Below, in pieces: positions 55,480 to 64,000 of a stretch of DNA of 64,000 bases (position 1 is the first letter of the stretch; each line of letters begins with the position of its first letter). Source of the stretch: Limnephilus marmoratus (lineage: Eukaryota > Arthropoda > Insecta > Trichoptera > Limnephilidae). The translations under genes and the position numbers were made by a program. Location of the stretch: contig OU862920.1 of assembly GCA_917880885.1 (NCBI GenBank), positions 34,693,019 through 34,757,018 on the forward strand, read 5' to 3'. The notes below the pieces were generated by a model. The model saw only the letters and a program-made list of their open reading frames with translations, was not told where the DNA came from and did no database searches.

Positions 55480-56065
55480 GGACGGCATTACATTTACACT
55501 ACATCGTAAACTTAATAACATCGGCGACATTATTTGCAAGCAATGCGATATACTTACTTCGTAATATTTATATAATTTTTTTATTATGCCTACATTATAT
55601 AGCCACTCACCGAGCGCATAGCCGCCACACGTCATTTCAGTATCAGGTGCACTTTTCATTTGCGTGTTTTGTTTCAGTGAACGCATAATATTTTTAACGA
55701 TGCCATTCGATTATGTTTAGTTATATATCCCGTGTACGAGAATTTTGGAGGTGATAAACTAACTAATTTTATAGATGAGAAATATACTAATTTTATATAA
55801 ACTGTTCGCTATACGGACCGCAAGAGTGTAATGACCCTGGCCAGTCGAGAAGTCTCAGCCGGGGAATCTTCCCCACCGTGTCACTGTTGGTTGCAGATGT
55901 TTCCACTGGCCAGTCTATCGCATTTCCATCGTTACGAATGGGTATATATTAATATATATGTATTATATATAATTAAGCAAACAAATCACACTTTAAAGTC
56001 TTATAATTTGTGACTATTATCTATGATAATACTTTATCAAATAAATGTTTTTAAATGATTCATTA
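55480..56065 (+). terminator. Prm: Prm 3' UTR with AATAAA at 56040-56045
   Basis: About 585 nt between the stop and the first AATAAA followed by a T-rich stretch (ATTATTTTATTC). Contains no further open frame of note. Confidence 0.6.
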
Positions 56066-56504
56066 TTTTATTCATACCACCATCTGCGTCATCCCCATCA
56101 TGTAACAATTGCCGTTTAAAAATTTAAACATCTCAGCAATTAATATTTCACCCACAATGGCGAATGATTACTACCCAAGTATTTTATAATTTTCTTCTTC
56201 TAAGGTGGATTTCAAAATCATTCGACGACCTGCTTATCACAAAACCTCCTCTGAGACCCCATCGAAAGTATAGTATAGAAAACACATTGCAAAATAAATG
56301 TATAAGTAGATGCGCATAGTTCATTGTAAATAATTGCTTAATATAATCATCTGACAGGGTGCCATGAATGCAGCATTTGATGAATAATAGGCTAAAGATA
56401 AGCAGAACAATAACACTGATTCAGATCTTATGATGACAGATTATCATACAACTAGGTAAGGGTATGCATATCTCATCACCGCCAACGAAGCATGCTCTCC
56501 GAAC
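56066..56504. other. Intergenic stretch downstream of Prm
   Basis: AT-rich; nothing recognised. Confidence 0.35.
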
Positions 56505-56512
56505 ATCTAGAG

Positions 56513-57255
56513 CAGGGATGGCGAGCCTTTACGTATCAACGTGCCATTTTTCCAAAGAAATGTTTAATGAGGTCATAGACGTGCCATCAAATAATTTTGA
56601 CTTTGTGAATATTGGAAAAAAAATAGTAATAAATACTTACTATCAATTAAAAACTCTTTATTTCGAAAAAAATGTGAACATTTAGCATTATACGCGTAAT
56701 TTAAATTAAAGTAAAATTAGTGTGACTTCTGTTGCAGGTTAGATGACAAATAACATATGTTAGGGTTGTAAGATGTTACTTTTTGCAGAATGCATGCTGA
56801 ACGGTAAATACGACTCTTTAACGTTATTCATCTCTGAAAATAATGAATCGCAGGCATAGGTTGATAAAAATATTGTTAAAATAGCATGAGCCAGCTTCTT
56901 CAAACAATTAAATGTGTCTGGTAACAGCATTCCATGCTTCGAAAATTTTGTTATTAGTATTTTCATTTATATTACCTGTCAATCTTTCTGTTTCAATTAA
57001 TTCTATCTCTCTCCTTGTTTCAACAAATTTTTGAATTCATATTGCACTAAACTGGAAATCAATCAGCTGCATTTCAAATTCATCAATTACTAACTAATCG
57101 AATGGGGACAAATTCAGTTTATCAAATGACGTCCCATCAATTCATACATTTTTTCGTAGTGCATAATAAATTTTGTGATCACTGATCAGTGACGTGCCCA
57201 AAATATTGTGTCGCGTGCCATTAATGGCACGCGTGCCATTGGTTCGCCATCCCTG
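56513..57255 (-). mobile_element. Deleted hAT transposon with transposase C-terminal remnant
   Basis: Ends CAGGGATGGCGAGCC (56513) and GGTTCGCCATCCCTG (to 57255) are inverted and flanked by a perfect 8-bp duplication ATCTAGAG (56505-56512, 57256-57263). On the minus strand a 68-codon frame (56760-56966) reads FNCLKKLAHAILTIFLSTYA, CDSLFSEMNNVKESY: the C-terminal dimerisation motif of hAT transposases. The rest of the transposase is gone, so the element is dead. The clean duplication implies a single simple insertion. Confidence 0.88.
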
Positions 57256-57263
57256 ATCTAGAG

Positions 57264-58306
57264 GTTTTTTACGAATTGCTTTAGCTCAAGGTACCAGCGA
57301 AGCATACACTTACACTGCACGTACAATGTAGGCAATTAATTTATTTATTTTGAATTTTAAGCCCAGCTGGGTTTTTAAAAATTTATTATTTTTTAACACA
57401 AAGAACATCTAAGTGAGAGTAACATCACAAAAACAACATACTCCACAACGCAAGATCGAAAAATAGTAGATTGCGAATAGTACAATAAAGAAATCAAATA
57501 AGTCAAAGCAGAGCTATGCAGTTTATTTATTATTTTTTTTGTTCTATTTTCAGTAGTACCTATACAATAATTGTGATTTGTTTGTGACTACAATTGTGAC
57601 TTCAAATGCGTTTTGATGACAGACACAACTAATCATGATAACAACTCTGAAGGGGTATTTCACCACCATCTTGATAGATTATCCACAGGATAACGTACTC
57701 GTATAATTCAAATAAATATCGCAATTATGTAGAAAGCTAACCTATCTGTTAGGTTCGAGTACCGGATAGTAAAATCGGACTTTATTAATAAATAAATCGT
57801 GTCATAAATCGAACGAACGCTATAAGCATTCAAGATCTATAATATATACTGACATACCCCCTGATAGTGATAACTATGAACTATGACTGATAAAAAACAC
57901 GAAATCTGGAATCGGTAAACCTAATATATTTGTGCTAACAACGGTATTTGAAATGATAAGACTGTACACGAAAAAAGCACAAGAGTATTATCAAATTACT
58001 CTGTCACACCAAACTGTTAAACTCTTCCTCCGAAATGAGTGAAAAAAATTTATTTCGTTGATTTTCGTCGTTATTTCGTCGTCGTTTCGTCGTCATTTTC
58101 ATAATTTTCCGAAGAGGCCTTCGATCAGTATTTAGGGCAAGAAAAAACATGCAATATTAATACACCAAAAATGTTGAAAGCATATCACCGACTTCTAAAC
58201 AGGTCCATGGAATGGTTCGAGGAAAAGAAAATTTATAATTTCTTGATAATGTGTGCCGTCCAAATTGGGGTGGATAAAATTTCGAAAATACTTTTTTTTT
58301 ACATTA
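57264..58306. other. AT-rich intergenic stretch
   Basis: No gene recognised. The phrase TTTCGTCGT(C/T) is locally repeated at 58060-58100. Confidence 0.35.
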
Positions 58307-58735
58307 TCTCCATACAGGAGGTCCGGAGAAAAATATTTCCCCTCTGGGCCTGTGTCATCTTTGGGGATGCTGTGCGGAGGGTTTTTTTAGGAAAGGAAGG
58401 AGAGGAAGTTCTGAGAAGGAAAAGGGTATGAGTGGTGGTAGGAATCTGGGGGTCAGGGTATCCAGGAGTGACGGATGTATGGATCCATCCCTCCCACTGC
58501 GGTGCAAGCCGATATTCCGAAGAAGTTCAAAGGACTCCCTCAACCATTCTCTCTCGATCCGGCCTGCCATGCAGCTGGTGGGCAGACACATCCGCCGCTA
58601 AGACCCCGACAAGCCTCACCCCATGAACCCGGGCACCGCTGCTAAGTCACCAAACGTAGCGAACCACTTAGGGTGTCCTATGGCAGAGGTGTTGGTCATC
58701 CAATAAATGGTTCCCAGGGTGGCGGTACCCATACA
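58307..58735 (+). repeat. Dispersed repeat family D, most complete copy
   Basis: It runs from TCCATACAGGAGGTCCGGAG to GGTGGCGGTACCCATAC. The minus strand carries the frame MTNTSAIGHPKWFATFGDLA and later IGLHRSGRDGSIHPSLL, with two stops. The same peptide text, with substitutions, is in the copies at 3138 and 60935. Confidence 0.7.
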
Positions 58736-59112
58736 AATTTCTAAGTAATCGCCATTTAGCTTATTTTAAAATAACTTCTAACTGGCCGAAGAACCTCACC
58801 TTTTCGGCGAAAAGTTTTAGCATCTTCACCAACGGGAAAAATATGACCCAATTGATGGGATTATGAAGACAAAATATATCAAAATTGTTAAACATTTTCT
58901 TAAATTTTCTCTCTTTTCAGCACAATTGGTACCATAAGTTCATGCGAATACGAGCATTTTTCGACGAAGTTGTTATAAAATACATGTTACGTCGTTGCCT
59001 GTTTCGGTTACTTTGTCATAGAGACGGGGAAAACGGCAGTTGAACGAGCCGCTTCCCTAGGTCTCATTCAATGAGAAGATCCGGTTCAGGGAACCGGCTC
59101 AATTGAACGACT
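58736..59112. other. Unassigned intergenic stretch
   Basis: No gene recognised. Confidence 0.3.
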
Positions 59113-59118
59113 GAATTA

Positions 59119-60552
59119 AGGTGCTAACACACTCGCTCACACAAGCCGGCTTATGAGATTGCTCATTAATGAGTAAGCTCCCGTCAAAAATACTCAACTG
59201 TACACATTTGCTCAATAATGAGCCGGCTTGTTTTGTGCTTTTTCCTGAATGAACGTGCTCAAAGCCAACATTTGAACACACATGCTATTTAATGAGCATG
59301 CTCATGTCAAATAGAGTCAATTTCATTCAGAACTAAACAAAATAATATAACTGCTTGCAATGCAATTATTTAAGAATCTTCTGATGTAAAAAAATAAAAC
59401 GTTTGTTTTGGGTCCAAAATGTCCCGAAAATGACTAAATATTAAAAAATAAATGCGAATTTCAATAGAATGTGGTTTCATTTTCGAGGTAAAGGAGCTTT
59501 AGGGGATTTCGGAAATTTATTGTGGGTATTTTAGTGACCTTGTGTTCCAAATATATTCTTGATTCCCTTATATTTTTTTTTTTCATAATTTTTTTTATTA
59601 GTTACAGATATTTGTTTTTTTTTTGGACACCCCACTGGGCTCATGCCCGTGTTATGGTAGTCGTATATTTAATATTTATTTAAATTATTACAAATACTAT
59701 TTTATTAAAACAGATGATTAAATATACTAAATAAAAATTATTAAATATTTAAAAGTAAGTGAAAAATAAAGAGAAAAAAAGATCATATTTTAAAGAAAAG
59801 TAGAAATAAAAATGATAATTCAAAATTTGAAACACAAAAATTAATAATAAAGATTAAATGTTAAGAACTCAAGTGTTCTATACAAATATATAAATTAAAA
59901 CGTAAAAGTAAATAAATTAAAATTAAAAAATAAATAAAATTTTGTGAAAAAATTAAGAGAAAAAAAATAACATTTTAAAGAAAAATAGAAAGAAAAATGG
60001 AAATTACAATTTTGAAATGCAAAATAATAATTAAAATGTAGTGTTAAGAACTCAGGAATTCTTTAAAGTACGCTCGTCCACTTTCGAAAATCCAATGTTG
60101 TATACGTGTTATAAAAAGAGAATTCGAATTACTTGACTTTATGTCAGTACCTACTCAAAGCATTATATATTTTAGGAGCGATGAACCAGAATTGTCGTTG
60201 AGCGAATGAGGTTTTAGTTTTTGGGATCACGCAACCCAGGTTTGATGAAAAGCGGGTGTGTGCTTGATGTTGTGGAGCGATTAGTAGATTATTTTTAAAT
60301 AATTAACTATTGCGGGCTATTTTGACATTTTTGCAAAGAATGCGCAGATGCGAACTGAGATCGGATTAAAATGAGCATGCTCACAAGCTAGCCTGTTCAC
60401 ACATGCTTCCCCTTCCACCCGATAATCCAATGAGCATGCTCATTAATCAAATGGTTGTTGATTTGTGAGCATGCTCATTACTAGCAACGCCACTGACACA
60501 CATGCTACTAGGTAGCATGCTCTTTGGCTTCTAATGAGCAAGTGTGTCCGTA
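59119..60552. mobile_element. 1.43-kb inverted-repeat element rich in ATGAGCATGCTCAT palindromes
   Basis: Left end GGTGCTAACACACTCGCTCA and right end (inverse of TACGGACACACTTGCTCA) share ACACACTYGCTCA. Flanks GAATTA (59113-59118, 60553-60558) could be a 6-bp target duplication. Both subterminal regions (59140-59310 and 60370-60540) contain many copies of TGAGCATGCTCA or half-sites such as AATGAGC. The middle holds a LINE fragment (59600-60360). Superfamily not assigned. Confidence 0.6.
59605..60360 (-). pseudogene. LINE fragment nested in the palindrome-rich element
   Basis: On the minus strand the frame NLLIAPQHQAHTRFSSNLGC is followed by VIPKTKTSFAQRQFWFIAPK, IYNALSRY and a stop: the C-terminal signature of an insect LINE. 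The 3' UTR ends ACCATAACACGGGCATGAGC, CCAGTGGGGTGTCC and a poly(A) run (poly(T) at about 59610 on the + strand). 5'-truncated. Confidence 0.7.
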
Positions 60553-60601
60553 GAATTAGTCCATCTCCTCCCGCCCTACCCTCGGTTCTCCTTAATACTT
60601 C

Positions 60602-60643
60602 ATTAAAAAGGGAACCCCAATATTTTGGGGTTCCCTTTTTAAT
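60602..60643. repeat. 19-bp perfect hairpin
   Basis: ATTAAAAAGGGAACCCCAA and its exact inverse flank a 4-nt loop TATT. It resembles a very small MITE or the collapsed ends of one; 50 bp from the element above. Confidence 0.75.
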
Positions 60644-60934
60644 TGAATTTCCTTTTGTCAGATGAAAAAATGAAAGAGAAATCCTTTGATTTGTTGAGTT
60701 TAATACGAAACGTCAGTAACATTTGACATTTTTGAGTTAATTATAATTATTAAAAAAATAATTTGTTTCTACCTACTTCTAGTTACTATATTAGAAAACA
60801 AATCATAAAATGATCTACGAGTATTATATTTCTTTGAATTTTTTTATGTGTGACAAATTTATATTATAAACCTTGTAGTGATTTGTGATTGGAATGTATG
60901 CGTAAAATTTATTAAATTATTTTATTTTTACATG
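60644..60934. other. AT-rich stretch
   Basis: Nothing recognised. Confidence 0.3.
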
Positions 60935-61250
60935 AGCTCCACACAGGAGGCCTTGAGGAAAATAATTTCCCTCAGGGCCTATGTCATCTTTGGGGATGCT
61001 GTATGGAGGGTTTTTTTAGGGAATGGGAGGGGAGGAGAGTTGGGGGAAGTAAAAGGGTTTGAGGGGTGGGTAGGAATCTGGGGTTCAGTGTGCCCTGGTC
61101 ATCCGCCTCCAAGACCTAGACAAACCTCACCCCGGGCACTTTTGCTAAATCACCAAACGTGACGAACCACTTGGGGTGACCTATGGCAGAGGTGTTGGTT
61201 ATCCAATAAAGGTTCCCGGGGTGGCGGTACCCATTCCCGCCTCCCAAATT
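60935..61250 (+). repeat. Dispersed repeat family D copy with internal deletion
   Basis: It runs CTCCACACAGGAGGCCTTGA to GGTGGCGGTACCCATTCC. About 100 bp of the middle (GAATCCATCCCTCC block) is deleted compared with 58307-58735. Confidence 0.7.
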
Positions 61251-61754
61251 GATTATAAAATGTTTTTTAAAAATTTATCATTTTTATTTAATAATTTTAT
61301 ATTTCGTCACAATATTTATAGAGCTAGTAGAGTAAAAAATATTTTTAATGAGTTACCATACCTCGCAAATAATTGTCAAAATTGTCTCTAAAATCATGGA
61401 AAAGTGGGATTTTTTATGTCGAATTATTTACGAAACCAAATAAAATATATATTTGATATATATTGATGCATGAAGGATAGAAACAAAATCGAAATCGAAT
61501 GGTGTAAATACATAACTCATTTTGGCCAAAAACGTTTCACGGGCCTAATTGTGCGTATACCGACGAAATTCATTGCGCTTTTACTTAGATTCATTTTTTT
61601 TATTATTTTTTTTTATTTAAATAAAACACACAACGAAGTTGCATTCCCATTTGCATTTACATGAGTTATTTTAGCGTAGCCACGATCGCAGCGCCCTCAA
61701 TTTTCGACAATTATTAAAAATGTTAGATAAAGTTGCTTACTGCTTATAAATATT
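61251..61754. other. AT-rich intergenic stretch
   Basis: Nothing recognised. Confidence 0.3.
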
Positions 61755-62450
61755 ACCAGCTGAACCCGGCATGAGTGGCAATGCTACTATTGTTTCTCCC
61801 TGTGTGTTCTTTCCAATTCGTCCCCGTTCCCCTTCCGCCTCCTCTTCCCCTCCCGCGTTCCCCCTCTACTTCCTCGCCTTTCCCCCTCCCCTTTTCCGCT
61901 TCCACCCCCCGCCCCCCTCACAACCTGCGAACTCCACTCCCCACCCGCTTTCCACTTTTTCCGCCTTCCTTCTTCCCGCGAATCTTCCCCCTTCATTCCC
62001 GTCCGCCCCTCCCAGTTTCCCCTCCCCCTCCCGCCTGCCCTCCCTACCTCTAAAATACATGAAATACACATTTTTCAAACGACTCGCTCGCCACCTGGTG
62101 CAATTTTTTTATACAAATTTCATAACGACAGAGCTCACCAGTGTATGAGTGTACATAGAAACACTCTTCTGCTAAAAGGCAACGTTCTGTAAAAAAATTG
62201 AGTCAATCCATCGATTACTTTCCATCGAAATACATCGATTACGTTCAAGATTTGCGAACGCAAACATACGGAACCTAAATTTATATATACATATGGATAG
62301 GGACACCCTAATCACCTAGCGGTATGAAATATACTTTACGACCTATTCTCATACCTGCCAAATGTACATAAAAAAACATAAAAATCGGCCGAGCCGTTTC
62401 GGAGGAGTACGACCACAAACACCCTGACACGATATATATAGATATATGGA
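61755..62450 (+). repeat. Retroposon-type repeat with CT tract and RTE-like tail
   Basis: The head CCAGCTGAACCCGGCATGAG and a CT tract (61795-62045) resemble 35620-36088. The tail differs: CCGAGCCGTTTCGGAGGAGT, ACGACCACAAACACC, CTGACACGA then TATATATAGATA. That tail type is widespread in insect RTE-related retroposons. Long Pro/Ser/Phe frames over the CT tract are low-complexity artefacts. Confidence 0.65.
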
Positions 62451-62762
62451 TAGATAGAAGAGATAGATTATAATTATTAAATATTATTTACATTCTCGGT
62501 AGGTACTATAAAACCGTTGACAAGAGATTACAAAGCTGCACTTTAATTAAAATGGTAATTTTAAAAAATCTTTCCAAACGAAAACAAAAAACAAAATATT
62601 TATGTTTTTGGAACATTCAATAGATTCAATTCAAGAAAGAAGCTCTTCCAAATTTGTTGTGATTTTCTGTTTTTTTTTATGCTAAAAGTATTTCTTTTCC
62701 TTGTTTACATAATAACCAATTCCAGGAAACCCCGTTCCTGTTATTAGCACTTATTTTCCGTG
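62451..62762. other. Upstream flank of the protamine-like frame
   Basis: AT-rich. TTTCCTTGTTTACATAATAA, CCAATTCCAG at 62695-62724 resembles a splice acceptor (branch-like and pyrimidine-rich text then CAG), which would make the following frame part of a second exon with 38 nt of 5' UTR. Confidence 0.3.
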
Positions 62763-63149
62763 ATGTGGTATGAAGTACAGGTGCATGAGAATGAAGACGG
62801 AGAGGTATTCCCATCCACGTTTGAGCCTGAAGATGGCTGTAGAAGACCCAGGAAGAGATCGTGCAAAAGACGCAGAAAGAGATCGTGCAAAAGACGTAGG
62901 AAGAGATCGTGCAGAAGGCCCAGAAGGAAGCGATCTTGCAAAAGACGCAGAAGGTCCATAAGGAAGAGAACCTGCAAAAAAAGAAGACGAAGGAAATCCA
63001 AGTGTTTCTGCCCCTGTGCCTGCGCGGGTCCCGGCACCGGGCGCGTCAAGGCAAAAAAAGGAGACGAAGGAAATCCAAGAGTTTCTACCCCTGCGCCTGC
63101 GCGGGTCCCGGCACCGCCATTTTCACCGAAGAAGAGGGAGATCGGTTAA
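62763..63149 (+). CDS. Arg/Cys-rich protamine-like protein (128 residues), candidate
   Basis: From the ATG at 62763 the frame encodes an acidic start (MWYEVQVHENEDGEVFPSTF), then from about residue 24 a highly basic core built of KRSCKRRR-type units (KRSCKRRRKRSCKRRR, RKRSCRRPRRKR, RTCKKRRRRK), then a Cys-rich KSKCFCPCACAGPG, and a Pro-rich end. Regular Arg/Lys clusters with spaced Cys are typical of protamine-like sperm nuclear proteins, which compact DNA and are crosslinked through cysteines. An AATAAA at 63282 follows at a suitable distance. There is no homologue I can name; a simple-sequence artefact remains possible. A 77-bp out-of-frame duplication affects the C-terminus. Confidence 0.55.
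   Translation: MWYEVQVHENEDGEVFPSTFEPEDGCRRPRKRSCKRRRKRSCKRRRKRSCRRPRRKRSCKRRRRSIRKRTCKKRRRRKSKCFCPCACAGPGTGRVKAKKGDEGNPRVSTPAPARVPAPPFSPKKREIG
62975..63117 (+). repeat. 77-bp tandem duplication in the protamine-like frame
   Basis: The block CAAAAAAAGAAGACGAAGG..GGGTCCCGGCACCG (62975-63039) recurs at 63052-63116 with few changes. The 77-bp offset is not a multiple of three, so the second copy is read in another frame: the Cys-rich peptide is replaced by Pro/Ala-rich text. In the shifted frame the second copy still encodes RRRRKSKSFYPCACAGPG. Confidence 0.85.
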
Positions 63150-63281
63150 TTGTATTTTGAACACTTCAAAATTTTATCTTACGATGGAAATTTTGGCGTC
63201 TGTTTTGAATTTTTTTTTCAAATTTAATGTCCTGCAAATGATTTGCTCGTATAATATGCTTTTGTCGATTTTGTAATTCTG

Positions 63282-63287
63282 AATAAA
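63282..63287 (+). terminator. Poly(A) signal AATAAA after the protamine-like frame
   Basis: AATAAA is 133 bp past the stop codon and followed by T-rich sequence (ATTTTTTATTC). It is consistent with a short mRNA ending near 63305. Confidence 0.4.
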
Positions 63288-63305
63288 TATTTACATTTTT
63301 TATTC

Positions 63306-64000
63306 AACTTGTTTTGTTAAAATAATAATATATTTAACTCAACATGGAAAACTAAAAACATATGAATTTACATTGATATGAGCAAAATTCGTCCAGCTTC
63401 TGACATTTTCCATAATATTATATTGTGTTGGGATGGCAACATGCCGATTGTTAAAACAATCAAATCAAACCCTTGACCCAGGGTTCATATAAAATGCTGT
63501 AAAAGTCAAAAAAACTTTGTTGGTTTTATTTCCGAACAATATAAATTATTTATACAACTATCCCGTTATTTTTCACGGGTCTGCGCCAGTAAGTATAATA
63601 ATAAAATTGTGAGAAATTCTTTTTCTTCACAATTGCATCAAACTTGGTTATAACGATCACGGAAATAGCGAGGTCACAGTTAAAATGAGCAATAATTATG
63701 AAATGATATTTTAATTCGGGCTTGTTTTCGTACAATAGTATGCTGTTATAACGAGGTTTCATCATTGATGTAACGTCCAAATAATTTTGTCCGCACAATT
63801 TCTAAATAGATAAATACATATTTACGTTTGAAAAAAAACAATTCTTGAAACCTGTCATAAAGAAGACAAAGGCTCGGACTTCCCATTAGGGACGGAGCGC
63901 AAATGACGCCGTTCTATTTATATAAAGAACATTACCTTAATAAAAAATATAAAAAATATTTTTTTCTAATTATTTCTGGCTTTCACCATTCAAGGGTGTT
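63306..64000. other. AT-rich intergenic end of window
   Basis: No gene recognised. A more balanced block at 63870-63930 (GGGACGGAGCGCAAATGACG followed by TATTTATATAAAG) could be the edge of a feature beyond the window. Confidence 0.3.

Noticed and set aside
54886..55686. 266-codon minus-strand open frame
   Set aside because: It lies antisense to Prm exons 16 and 17 and is open because of their codon bias. No independent evidence.

Overview
The window is insect (arthropod) genomic DNA: AT-rich, dense in transposons, and with one large intron-rich gene that can be read through. That gene is paramyosin (Prm). Sixteen exons on the + strand between 38957 and 55479 splice in frame to an 878-residue coiled coil, about the length known for insect paramyosins. 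Interstitial TTAGG repeats, the telomere unit of most insects, agree with this. I cannot fix the order; several repeats look like types common in Lepidoptera, but that is an impression.

Layout. Positions 1-38780 are intergenic and mostly repeats: short terminal-inverted-repeat elements (two dispersed families sharing ends), tRNA-like hairpins, a 90-bp satellite framed by inverted repeats, decayed LINE reverse transcriptases of several families, a 1.88-kb fold-back element with perfect 8-bp target duplications (27851-29746), a Penelope-like fragment with a hammerhead-like core, and a two-copy element at 20772 and 36278. Two moderately GC-rich patches (11480-11931, 21640-22560) are not explained.

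Positions 38780-56065 hold Prm. A TATA box lies about 160 bp before the ATG. A large intron after exon 2 carries GC-rich patches that may be enhancers. Intron 5 is almost filled by a fold-back element whose core is a satellite array with TTAGG repeats. Between exons 10 and 12 lies a separate first exon, with its own start codon, for miniparamyosin. Spliced in phase to exon 12 it gives about 627 residues, of which the last 364 or so are shared with paramyosin. The two products are therefore alternative-promoter isoforms acting in muscle thick filaments.

Positions 56065-64000 are again repeat-rich: a dying hAT element with an 8-bp duplication (56505-57263), a 1.43-kb inverted-repeat element built around ATGAGCATGCTCAT palindromes with a LINE nested in it (59119-60552), and near the end a small Arg/Cys-rich protamine-like reading frame (62763-63149) that may be a sperm chromatin protein.

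All repeat boundaries were read by eye. Gene and element names rest on motif recognition, not database searches.
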